Below the pieces are notes generated by a model that was not told the origin of the DNA, searched no databases, and saw only the letters and a list, made by a program, of their open reading frames with translations. From the NCBI RefSeq assembly GCF_001012815.1, contig NZ_JYJP01000090.1:1-64000 (forward strand): a DNA stretch of 64,000 nucleotides. The letters run 5' to 3'. The stretch's first letter is position 1, and the number at the start of each line of letters is the position of its first letter. The position numbers were made by a program, and so were the translations under genes. This document shows, one piece after another, positions 1-8,493 of this stretch. The stretch is from Vibrio mexicanus (lineage in GTDB: Bacteria; Pseudomonadota; Gammaproteobacteria; Enterobacterales; Vibrionaceae).

Positions 1-36
1 CTCTTCTGGAGTGAGGTAAAAAGGTAAATAAGCCAA
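1..36 (-). CDS. 5' end of an unidentified gene, cut by the window edge
   Basis: Twelve codons run off the left edge from a TTG start at 36-34, beginning MAYLPFYLTPEE. A CAGGAGT Shine-Dalgarno-like sequence lies about 6 bases upstream. The start is only 15 bases below the stop of the VasX-like effector on the same strand, so the two are probably cotranscribed. In characterised T6SS loci the gene after a vasX effector often encodes its immunity protein; that role here is inference from position only. Too little sequence is present to identify a family. Confidence 0.35.
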   Translation of the reverse strand, partial: MAYLPFYLTPEE

Positions 37-51
37 GGGTAACTCCTGTTC

Positions 52-3000
52 CTATAAAACTAGCCAGTCAGACGTTATCGATGCGTCTATCTTCTTTTGT
101 TTATCAGTATCTATGATGGAGGAATAAGATGCACTCTGTTTCACAGCGTGTTGGAACCAGTACGCATGATTTTTTCCTTGCTCATCACCTAATTGATATT
201 CCAGATTAATTGATAAGTATTGTGGCAACTCTTTGGTCGATACATCGACGAAATAGCCGTTCTCGCTTCTCGCTATCTTAGCTGATTCATCGAGAGTTTC
301 TAAGTTGGATTTTAATCTAATAGGTAGGCCAGTAGCCTGTTCTGGCACTTGGATATTGAGCTTAATACCAAGTGTTTCTTTATGAGTGTATTGTGGGTAG
401 GCGGTAACCTTTTCGATAACCTCATGACTTATTGTTGGTTGCTTCACTATGGTTTCAAGTTTTGCAATTGCCTCTGAAACAACTTGTTGATTTTCGCGAG
501 CGCTTTCTAGTAGCCCTGACTTTGTGCTCCATTCCGCTCTGTTTTTGCCCACTCCCCATGGCGTTTCTGATAACCAGATTTCGTATGCCCCTTTCTTAAG
601 CTTATTGATTGATATGTTAACAATTATGTAAGTAATAGTTGCTACTAGAAGCATACCGGTAACAACACCGCCAACCATGAAATTAGCTGACAAACGGCCA
701 AACGAAGCTCCGAGAGCTTGAACTAAACTAATGCCCCCTTGGGACAAAATGCTTAAGAGGCTAGTCACATGCAACACTCTTTCTCGGCCTGAGCTGTTAT
801 TTATATTTCTAACTATTCGTATTGATTCAAAACCTGCACCGATAAGACCGAGTGATGCCGTTCTAGCCAACCAGCGATTGAAATATCGTAAATCATTGAC
901 TGGGAGCCTCCTTTTTTTAAAGTCAGCATCGTCCTTAATAAGTTGCGATATAGCTCTCAGTGAATGACTTCTTAGAGTTTGGTTTCCTTTAACAGCCCCC
1001 AAGCTTTGCTGGTGGTCAGTCCCGTCCAGGCACTGGACGCATAAAAGAAGCTTTGTAGAATATTTAGGCCCTCATCGGTGCTCATGAGTCCTGTTTGTCG
1101 CAGCCCTTCTATTGCATCGTAAAGTGAGATGATATTGAAGATAAGTGCGATCGCGCCCAAACCACCAAGGTTGTTGTAGTGGCGATGAATATCTTCCACT
1201 TTGCCTTTTAATATGGCTAAGTGTGCCTTTTTCATGGATTCGGCTGCATCGGGTTTGATAGGAATTCTGAGCTTGTAGTCGAGTGCATTGGCATTGAGCG
1301 AACGGCTTAAACTTGCTTTCTTTTCAAGTGCCTTTTTATACTGATTGCGCGAAACTTTTCCCTCATTCGATTCAAAAGAGACGATGAGTGCATTCTGCTT
1401 TTTTAAGGCTACTTCGCTGCTATCAAGCCGTGATTTCCAACCTGAGTAATCAGACGCAAAGTTTTTGTTGATTGGAATGGTTGCGGCAGACGCTAAACGC
1501 TCAACAATTACTGCGCGAAAGCAAAAAGAGTACCGAGTTAACGGTTGATTCACTGACGACAGCATTAGAATCGTGGTTTTAGAAATGAAGTCTGCACCTA
1601 GCTCACTAATTATTCGGCCAATCGCGGCTTTGGAGGACATGAATATTTCATCCAACCGCATGAATCCACGCCCCAGATCTTTTAAAATCAGCGTTTCATG
1701 GGTGTTGGGGTTAGTCATGAAATCAACGACTTTAGAGTATCCGCCCACTCCCATTCCCCAGTTAACATGGCGGGCATTGAGCGCATTGCTGGCTTCAGGG
1801 TCATCAAACTCATTTGATTCGGGTAATTTCGTTGCAGCGGCAAGTGGTAGCTCAGGTAAAGGTTCGGGTAAGGCTTTACCAATCTGTTGAAAAATTGATT
1901 GGCTGAACCCTGCACCAGAAAGTGCCCATAGGCTAGTTGGTTTTTCCCATTGCCTATTAGCCCAAAGAGCATCCGATTCTTCACCGGCTAGTGAAAAGGC
2001 GTCAACGACGGTTTGATGCAGTTTAAATAGTTCAAATTGGGTTTCATGACCCCACAGGTCGACAATACGCTCTAAGTGATTCGGAGTTAGAGCATCCATA
2101 GCGGCAATAAAGTCGAGCTTACTGGCCAGTGCGGGCTCAAGTAAGCGCTCTTTCTCTGCTGTTAGCTCGCGCATGTCCGCCATCATGTGTTTCCAGTTAA
2201 GCTGTTTTCGCCACCGATCGGATGCTATCCAACTGTCATAGCGGTCGAAGCGTGTTTCTGAAATGCGATATTTGTCACGAATGGTCTGAGCAAGTCGCTC
2301 CTGGTTGGTTTGATGCGCCTCCTTGGCTCCTGCTGAGAACTTGGCAGGATAGCCGGTGCTTACGGCAGATTGATTTTCAGTGGCTCTATCGACATTCTGG
2401 CTCGCGTCATAGTAGTCCGCCATATCAGAATAGAAATCGATTTTTTCAGCATCCGTTTTTAGCGAGTGGGGTAGATCGGTGTCTTGCGTTGCACCGAACA
2501 TGCACAGCTGCATTGTGGTTTGCATCAGCATCCACTGGTTATTGAACTGCTCTTCAAATACTCTGAATTGGCTGGCATAACCTGCAAAGTGCAGAGCCAT
2601 GTCTTCGATGTCGGCCATGTGGTCATTAATGGCAACCACAAACGCGGTTTCATCTTCTGGTAAGTAGGAGATAAGATCCGCATGCACGGTGACTGGTTTG
2701 AGTGGCGCTTCGTCCTCTATTCCCTCGATAGGCTCGGGCTCGGATGTCTTGACGCAAGAAAAGGCAAACCGCTGGTCATCAACGGCAGACTCTTCGATAT
2801 CCGCGACATCTGATAATGTGTCAAGTTCACCAAGGTGAGGCTGATAATCACCGGGTGTTAAAACGACAGTTTGCATTTTACTGATGTGTTTATCAGGGCT
2901 ATTTGCGACCATTTCGAAGAAGGTCCATGACCAGCGGTGAGGTGAGAAACACAGTGAAAGCACGCTACCTTCTGGATAGCTTAAGTAAGGTTTCTCTTCC

Positions 3001-3536
3001 TGTGCAACGCCTCTGACAATATCAGTTTCTACATCTTCAGACGCACCAAGTTTGTAGTTTGTAAGTTGGTTACCTTCAACCTTATATTCATCGAGTGCTT
3101 TCGCTTTCGCATCATATACATAAAGCCATCCATCTCTTAACTGGCGAAGGGTGTAGTTATGGTTTTTGAGCTTAGCTGGGCCAGTTCCAACCCAACCTTC
3201 TGGTAGGTGGAATGGTTGAGTATTATCGTCAGCAAGTTCGTCAATGGCGTACCGAACAGGAATGAAGTGGACAGTCTCTACTTCCTGTTCGTCCTCTTTT
3301 CGCGAATAGTCACACAGTTCAGGTTCGGCTTCATTGGGTTCAATTTTTTCTGTACCGCCTTCCCAAAACATGCTGGTTTCGGGTGGTGAGCCATCAACAT
3401 CGTTGGATTCTTGTTCGGACTTTTCAGTTAAGGAAATTAAGTTGCCATCACGCGCATAAATCGCATAACTTTCTGCAAAGGAGTTTTTTGAGTTCACCCA
3501 CATCATGGATGTTTTAGGAGGAATTGGCATCTTCAT
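52..3536 (-). CDS. VasX-like T6SS effector with MIX-type motif and C-terminal membrane region (frameshifted)
   Basis: The first part (3536-972) has an N-terminal domain with an HFIPVRYAID stretch followed by LRDGWLYVYDA, which fits the hRxGhhYhh signature of MIX/VasX-type T6SS effectors. The C-terminal third has hydrophobic segments (LGGLGAIALIFNIISLYDAI and, later, MLLVATITYIIVNI), as in the pore-forming end of VasX. The frame ends TSKAWGLLKETKL, while the next frame continues GAVKGNQTL from 1000 to 52. One extra G in the G5 run on the minus strand (plus positions 996-1000) joins them into about 1,161 residues, close to the roughly 1,085 of VasX. The ATG at 3536 is chosen over one at 3665 because it follows TTAGGTTA. 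By family analogy it would be delivered by VgrG and act on membranes. The break is probably a sequencing error but could be an ON/OFF homopolymer. Confidence 0.75.
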
Positions 3537-3706
3537 GAAATAACCTAACTGACTGATATTATGTTTAAATTGTTTAGTTTTCTGCAATGTATTAAGCAAA
3601 AAGCAAGCCATTGTTAAGGCTATATTAATCAATGAGTTAGAGGGTGGTTGTGCAATGTTGGACAACTAATTGGATCGAATAAACAATTTTTTGGTGTTTC
3701 ATCTAA

Positions 3707-3964
3707 CTTATTGAAGCAAAAGATAGCTATGCCCTTCAAAACAGAAAAAGGTGGCAAAAGCTTTCAGAGAAGCTATTAGGCACTATTACTGCTTGTGATT
3801 GGCAAAGTGAGATTACGCCCAACTTTGATGAGTATATTCATCGTTCACATGACACGGTAATCAATCCACCGTATAAGACGCTGATGGAAACCATTGTTAG
3901 TAGCATTACAACCGATATAGAAACCGGTGAAAAGCCAGAGCGGAGAATTTGGGATAATGTATAA
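3707..3964 (+). pseudogene. 3' remnant of a larger gene, possibly a T6SS lipase effector tail
   Basis: An open stretch of 85 codons with no plausible start reads IEAKDSYALQNRKRWQKL through to EKPERRIWDNV and a TAA at 3962-3964. It looks like coding sequence and its end overlaps the start of the lipoprotein gene by 8 bases, as in an effector-immunity pair. The wording recalls C-terminal tails of Tle3-type phospholipase effectors, but I cannot confirm that. The rest of the gene is missing: 170 bases upstream the VasX-like gene begins on the other strand. I infer a deletion or rearrangement that left only the tail. Confidence 0.4.
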
Positions 3965-4470
3965 ATATGTATTTGTCTTACTGGCGGTAACTCTGAGCGT
4001 ATTAACCGTGCGTATTAACCGGCTGTAAACAAGAGCCACCTTTGATACAAGCGACCATTGGCAATGCGGGCAGTATTAGTGGCAACTATGAAATTAGAGA
4101 TGTTGCGATACAAACCACCGGTGGCGGTTGGACGGGGTTTGGTTATGGTGGCGTCAATGGCTACCCTGGTGCGAGCGCAGATATTGGCAAGATGGGCGTT
4201 CCTACTCACATTAAAGGGACGTGGCGTAAAGGGAGAAGTGACAAAGGTGAAACGTTAACTTACTACCGAATTGATGCGCCCATTGACTCTGATTTAGCCG
4301 AGCAAAAAATGCGAACCCTGCAAAACTACTATCAAAACCATGAGCGAAAAAATGGTGTTATGCAGGTAGTGGTTGATGAGGAGCGGATTCAAGTGATGTT
4401 TACTAAGAAATGTCATGAGCCTTATGATGATTGTGCACCTACAGAAAATAGCAACCCACAAGGTGGGTAG
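3957..4470 (+). pseudogene. lipoprotein disrupted by a 13-bp tandem duplication, possible T6SS immunity protein
   Basis: Translation from the ATG at 3957 gives MYKYVFVLLAVTLSVLT and then hits a stop, because a 13-bp unit is duplicated at 3997-4022. Removing one copy restores LSVLTGCKQEPP, a clear lipobox with the acylated Cys, and an open frame to 4470 (about 167 residues). The mature part is glycine-rich (GGGWTGFGYGGVNGYPGAS) followed by a charged region that ends in a Cys-containing tail. The overlap with the upstream remnant and the lipoprotein nature suit a periplasmic immunity protein of a lipase effector; a DUF3304-type relationship is possible but unverified. The duplication is either real inactivation or an assembly slip. 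Confidence 0.5.
3997..4022 (+). repeat. 13-bp tandem duplication inside the lipoprotein signal sequence
   Basis: The unit GCGTATTAACCGT (3997-4009) is followed directly by GCGTATTAACCGG (4010-4022), 12 of 13 identical. Thirteen is not a multiple of three, so the repeat shifts the frame just before the lipobox Cys. Deleting either copy gives a textbook lipoprotein signal. Confidence 0.85.
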
Positions 4471-4669
4471 TTAAGTCGCCAACTGGGCATACTGATGTCG
4501 TTGTTCTATTTGATGGTAAAGGTGAATCTTCTCCTGTCCCTTTTGAAGAGTAATGTCCGACTAACTGTAGTGGATGAATTTGTTGAGTTCGCGCGTAGAT
4601 TGATAGGGTGGCCATGCTTGGCACATAACCAAAATGGATTCTTGCCCACTCTGCTAGAGTTACGTACAT
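4471..4669 (-). CDS. small excisionase-like protein (frame uncertain)
   Basis: The protein begins MYVTLAEWARIHFGYVPSMA and continues with SIYARTQQIHPLQL, resembling the winged-helix N-terminus of phage/ICE excisionases (xVTLxEWA ... ARTGxIxPxPxxxG). After QLVG the starting frame runs through low-quality sequence to a stop at 4439. Skipping one base near 4553 gives ITLQKGQEKIHLYHQIEQ and a stop at 4471, immediately beside the stop of the convergent lipoprotein. I favour the second reading. No integrase is visible nearby, so this would be an orphan remnant of an integrative element bordering the T6SS genes. Confidence 0.4.
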
Positions 4670-5149
4670 AAAAACCTCATTTATCTTATTGTTTAACTAG
4701 AGGTTAGGGGGAAGTCAGGACAGAAATACCAGATAAGCGGACAACTTTGTGTGTATCGGAAAATTAACCTCGATAGGGTGTAAAGTAGATAAAGAGCTGA
4801 AAGGGCCGTCAAAGGACTGAGTTAGAAAACTAAGAATGATTTAACTAGTTGTTTAAGTGAAGAAAAATCAGTAATCCTAATTTTACTGACTAGCTTATTT
4901 CAGCTATCACTCCAAAACAAAAGTCTAGATAGGAACTTGTGGGCTTAATATTCAAGACTGAGATTTTAAAGATTATATATTTCAACTACTTAGTGAGTAT
5001 TGGTTTTAATCCACTAGCATAATGTATAGAAATTTGAGCTCAAGTTAGAAGAAAATCTCCCTCCAAAATGAAGTTTAACTCATTGATTTTAATGCTAAAA
5101 TATTTTGTATGTTGGGCATGAAATTTTGCGATTTTTAAAGGCTAATTAT
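4670..5149. other. intergenic stretch with no recognised gene
   Basis: About 480 bases of AT-rich sequence with stops in all frames. The only structure I see is a 7-bp inverted repeat, TCAGTAA / TTACTGA, near 4869-4892, without a U-tract. No tRNA or attachment-site repeat is evident. It probably holds promoters for the flanking divergent genes. Confidence 0.5.
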
Positions 5150-5614
5150 ATGAAAAATATAAAGAAACCATCAATACTGGTAGTATGCATGGGCAACATA
5201 TGCCGTTCACCAACAGGTGAGGCGATATTGCGCGCTAAAGCCGCTGCCGCAGGAATTGACGTTGCAGTTGATTCCGCAGGAACCATTGGTTACCACGAAG
5301 GTGAAGGGCCTGATTCGCGTTCGAAAGCAGCGGGAGAAAGGCGAGGTTATTCGTTTAGGGGTATCACGTCAAGAAAGGTAGTTGATCAAGACTTTGAGCG
5401 CTTTGATATGATTTTAGCGGCTGATCGCGACAATTTAAGTGATTTATTAAGTCGGTGTCCAAGCCAATTAAAGCACAAAGTATCGCTATTTTTATCGCAC
5501 TCGAACTCAAAAGAGCAAGAAATTCCAGATCCGTATTACGGTGGACCGAATGGATTTGAGCATGTTCTTGATCTGATTGAAGAGGCGTCAGATGAGATCT
5601 TAGCTAAGCTGTAG
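5150..5614 (+). CDS. low-molecular-weight protein-tyrosine-phosphatase
   Basis: Cytoplasmic phosphatase of about 154 residues. The P-loop CMGNICRS (C-x5-R-S, Cys13 and Arg19 from the chosen start) sits at the N-terminus as expected, and the general-acid motif DPYYGG lies near residue 124. Length fits the family. I chose the ATG at 5150 over the one at 5105 because the catalytic loop is normally within the first 15-20 residues and AAAGG precedes it. No wza/wzc capsule partners are adjacent, so the substrate is unknown. Arsenate reductases share the fold, but the DPYYGG loop favours a phosphatase. Confidence 0.85.
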   Translation: MKNIKKPSILVVCMGNICRSPTGEAILRAKAAAAGIDVAVDSAGTIGYHEGEGPDSRSKAAGERRGYSFRGITSRKVVDQDFERFDMILAADRDNLSDLLSRCPSQLKHKVSLFLSHSNSKEQEIPDPYYGGPNGFEHVLDLIEEASDEILAKL

Positions 5615-5634
5615 TCCTCTAGCTAACTTGAAGT

Positions 5635-6309
5635 CTATGCCTGAGCGGCCATTACTCTTCCACTAAAATACTCGTTAGAAACAATGTATTCTGTGTTTCT
5701 AATCAGCTCATCTTGAATCTCAGCCCAATGGTAGTCATCGTTACTACTGTGGCTTAGTGCGGGTACAACACCGCCAACTCGAATGTTGAAAGGGGTGAGT
5801 TGTTTGGCCCAGCTTTGGGTAAAACCAGCCACCATAGATGTTGCACTTTCAAAACCGGATAGATCCCTGTCTTCATGAGAGATGACATTCACGATCACGC
5901 CTTTTTTATGTTCTTGGCGCATTCGTTCGGCACTAGCCTGTCCAAACGCGAACAGCGTTGAAGCCATCATTGAAAACTGCTGAGTAAAGTTAGCGTGGTT
6001 CGACAGGTCAATCAGGCTTGGCATAGGACTGTTTGCCCAATTGTTGACGACCACGTCTGGAGAGCTTTGATATTTCTCTTCTACAAAGTCGAATAAGCGT
6101 TGAATAGAGCCAAGCGAATAGTCGTTAGTTTGGTAAAAATGGACATCATTGCTTAGTGCTTTGCAGCGTTGATAAGTTTGTGTCAAAGAGGTGAGATCTT
6201 GGTCGCAAAGTATCACTCTGGCCCCTAGGTTCACAAAGTGAGAGGCTAGGGTTCCACCTAGCACAGAACCAGCGGAAGTTATTAATATTACAGCACTTTT
6301 TATATTCAT
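5635..6309 (-). CDS. SDR-fold protein lacking the catalytic Tyr and Lys
   Basis: About 224 residues with a short-chain dehydrogenase layout: a glycine motif TSAGSVLGG near the N-terminus, a CDQ acidic turn after beta-2, and the usual C-terminal RVGGVVPAL strand. Key residues are changed. NNAG is NNWA, and the YxxxK pair is replaced by FESAT in the stretch SGFESATSMVAGFTQ. The fold is therefore kept while oxidoreductase chemistry is probably lost; a binding or regulatory role is inference. The ATG at 6309 has GGAG 9 bases upstream and is preferred to one at 6345. It converges with the phosphatase gene. Confidence 0.7.
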   Translation of the reverse strand: MNIKSAVILITSAGSVLGGTLASHFVNLGARVILCDQDLTSLTQTYQRCKALSNDVHFYQTNDYSLGSIQRLFDFVEEKYQSSPDVVVNNWANSPMPSLIDLSNHANFTQQFSMMASTLFAFGQASAERMRQEHKKGVIVNVISHEDRDLSGFESATSMVAGFTQSWAKQLTPFNIRVGGVVPALSHSSNDDYHWAEIQDELIRNTEYIVSNEYFSGRVMAAQA

Positions 6310-6504
6310 TATGAGCTCCATAGAAACAACTTGGTTGGTCAGCAAGCAAAAAAGTTGTCCACATAGGATGGTTGATGAATTGTTATTTAAGTGTGAATAA
6401 CGTCAAATTAAGTGGCTTGTAGAGAAATGATTTGTTCATTTTTTGCTCTATTTCACGTTTCTTCATGTGACAAATGTATCTGTGAAAAAAGTGAGACTAA
6501 AACC

Positions 6505-7008
6505 TTACACTTGGGCTTGAATTTGGAAGTTTCTTTGAGCTACGACCAGTTGATTATAAAGATCGGCAGGCATGAGATTTCGAGGTTGTTTTTCTGCCAA
6601 TGAACGTCGTTGGTGTCCAGACAGGTTGTGGTAAACCTCTTCAGGAAGATCGAAAGTTTCTTCGGGTAAGTAAGCTAAGACTTCAGGCTTGAGGTAGTGA
6701 TTGAGTTTGGCACTCGGCAGTCCGGCTTTATGAAAGGCATCAGACTGGACAGCAGAGGTGGCATAGGAATTAGAATCGGAACGCAATTGTTGAGGTTCAG
6801 ATAGCTCAAAGCGTTTCCTAAGTAACGCGTCTGTGATCTCAACTTCATCGATTTTTTCAACTGGCGTGTTGTCACGAACATCATCAGAGAACATGGACAA
6901 AATTAGCGCAAAGTCGGCCCTACGCCCTGCGTGTACAGCATGGTTAATCCCATTGCCGAACTGCAGTTCGTTTATAATGGCAGCTTTGTCTAAAGTATGT
7001 ATCTGCAT
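6505..7008 (-). CDS. VC2046/SO_2500 family protein, function unknown
   Basis: A 167-residue soluble protein (MQIHTLDKAAIINELQFG ...) that I recognise by sequence style and by its place next to sodB, as in V. cholerae where VC2046 adjoins sodB (VC2045). It has no signal peptide or membrane segment and is rich in charged residues. GAGGG precedes the ATG. No function is known to me for this family, which is restricted to Vibrio, Shewanella and relatives. Confidence 0.75.
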   Translation of the reverse strand: MQIHTLDKAAIINELQFGNGINHAVHAGRRADFALILSMFSDDVRDNTPVEKIDEVEITDALLRKRFELSEPQQLRSDSNSYATSAVQSDAFHKAGLPSAKLNHYLKPEVLAYLPEETFDLPEEVYHNLSGHQRRSLAEKQPRNLMPADLYNQLVVAQRNFQIQAQV

Positions 7009-7141
7009 GAAACCCTCGCTTGATGTCTTATTAACGGCAAGAGTCGGAGAAGCTTTAGTGCGATCTAGAAAATACTGAGTGATTTAAAGAGCTTAGTGGT
7101 TATTTATTAGGCGGATGATGTTATGCGGTGTGGCGGGTGCA

Positions 7142-7170
7142 TTAAAAAAGCCTGCGCAAGGCAGGCTTTT
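7142..7170 (-). terminator. rho-independent terminator of sodB
   Basis: A 10-bp perfect stem AAAAGCCTGC / GCAGGCTTTT closes a 5-base loop. On the minus strand it is followed by a T-run, and it lies about 40 bases after the sodB stop. It can also act on the plus strand. Confidence 0.85.
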
Positions 7171-7207
7171 GAATAATGACTAAATGAGACCTAAGGGGAA
7201 AGTGGTC

Positions 7208-7792
7208 TTATTTTGCTAGGTTTTCTGCTACGAAGTCCCAGTTAACTAGTGCCCAGAAAGCATTCATGTAGTCTGGACGAACGTTACGGAAATCGATGTA
7301 GTAAGCGTGTTCCCATAGGTCAACAGTTAGAAGTGGAGTAGTGCCTTCTTCTGTTAGTGGCGTTGCTGCGTTAGAAGTGTTTACGATCTCTAGAGAGCCG
7401 TCTGCCTTCTTAACAAGCCAAGTCCAAGAAGAACCGAAGTTGTTGATTGCAGAATCAGTGAACTTCGCTTTGAACTCTTCGAAAGAACCGAATGCACCGT
7501 TGATAGCGTCAGCTACTGCACCTGTTGGTTCGCCACCTGCGTTAGGCGCTAGACAGTGCCAGTAGAATGTGTGGTTCCAGATTTGAGCTGCGTTGTTGAA
7601 TACGCCGCCAGTAGAAGTTTTGATGATCTCTTCTAGAGATTTACCTTCAAACTCTGTACCAGGGATAAGGCCGTTTAGCTTAACAACGTAAGTGTTGTGG
7701 TGCTTGCCGTGGTGGAAATCTAGAGTCTCTGCTGAGATGTGTGGTTCTAGTGCGTCTTTTGCGTAAGGAAGAGCTGGTAGTTCAAATGCCAT
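7208..7792 (-). CDS. sodB: iron superoxide dismutase
   Basis: Cytoplasmic Fe-SOD of 194 residues converting superoxide to oxygen and hydrogen peroxide. Metal ligands are visible in order: a His in the HHGKHHNTYV region, the His of WNHTFYWHC, and the Asp and His of DLWEHAYYIDFRNV. The start MAFELPALPYAKDAL and the length match bacterial SodB. The gene diverges from grxD across a 274-base AT-rich region. In gammaproteobacteria sodB is usually repressed by an iron-responsive small RNA (RyhB); I did not locate a pairing site. Confidence 0.97.
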   Translation of the reverse strand: MAFELPALPYAKDALEPHISAETLDFHHGKHHNTYVVKLNGLIPGTEFEGKSLEEIIKTSTGGVFNNAAQIWNHTFYWHCLAPNAGGEPTGAVADAINGAFGSFEEFKAKFTDSAINNFGSSWTWLVKKADGSLEIVNTSNAATPLTEEGTTPLLTVDLWEHAYYIDFRNVRPDYMNAFWALVNWDFVAENLAK

Positions 7793-8066
7793 TACTCGAT
7801 TCTCCGTTTATTTAAGAGGGGTTAACCTCTCGATTGCTTCCAATGTATATTATTATTTATCGTCGATACGACTGACTTGCGGACTAGTTTAGCAAGTTTT
7901 TACTTTATTAAAAGAGTCTTAGATAATTTTCTTTTGAATATAGCTTTCTAAACTGTGACAAAAAAGCATATAGCCGACATTAACCATAATGATTATGTGC
8001 TTTTTATTCTCCGTCAATGCTTTAGAATGTAAAGATTGACAGCAGTACATCCATTAAGAGGAAGCA

Positions 8067-8402
8067 ATGGAAACGATCGACAAAATCAAACAGCAAATTG
8101 AAGAAAACTCTATCCTTCTTTACATGAAAGGTTCTCCTAAGCTGCCTAGCTGTGGATTCTCTTCTCAAGCATCACAAGCCCTTATGGCGTGTGGCGAGAA
8201 GTTTGCTTACGTAGATATTCTTCAAAACCCTGATATCCGTGCTGAGCTACCAGCATACGCTCAATGGCCTACATTCCCACAGCTTTGGGTTGAAGGTGAG
8301 CTGATCGGTGGTTGTGACATCATCTTGGAAATGTTCCAAAAAGGTGAACTTCAGCCGCTAATCAAAGAAGCTGCAGCGCGCACAGAAGGTGACGCAGAGT
8401 AA
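8067..8402 (+). CDS. grxD: monothiol glutaredoxin 4 (Fe-S cluster carrier)
   Basis: A 111-residue monothiol glutaredoxin with the PSCGFSSQ active site (CGFS), the TFPQLWVEGELIGGCD thioredoxin-fold motif and standard length. The family binds a [2Fe-2S] cluster between two monomers and passes it to target proteins with BolA-type partners. A strong GAGGAAG site precedes the ATG. It is adjacent to sodB and topB, as in V. cholerae. Confidence 0.97.
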   Translation: METIDKIKQQIEENSILLYMKGSPKLPSCGFSSQASQALMACGEKFAYVDILQNPDIRAELPAYAQWPTFPQLWVEGELIGGCDIILEMFQKGELQPLIKEAAARTEGDAE

Positions 8403-8493
8403 TAAAATACTGTATATCTGAACAGTTTTTCTTGCTTTATTAGGCCACATTCGATAATGTGGCCCTAATTGTTTCTATCGACCCTACAATTTT

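Noticed and set aside
4869..4892. Small inverted repeat TCAGTAA / TTACTGA as a terminator
   Set aside because: Seven AT-rich base pairs, no U-run and no gene ending nearby; probably chance.
5635..6309. Annotation as an active oxidoreductase
   Set aside because: The Tyr and Lys of the SDR active site are replaced.
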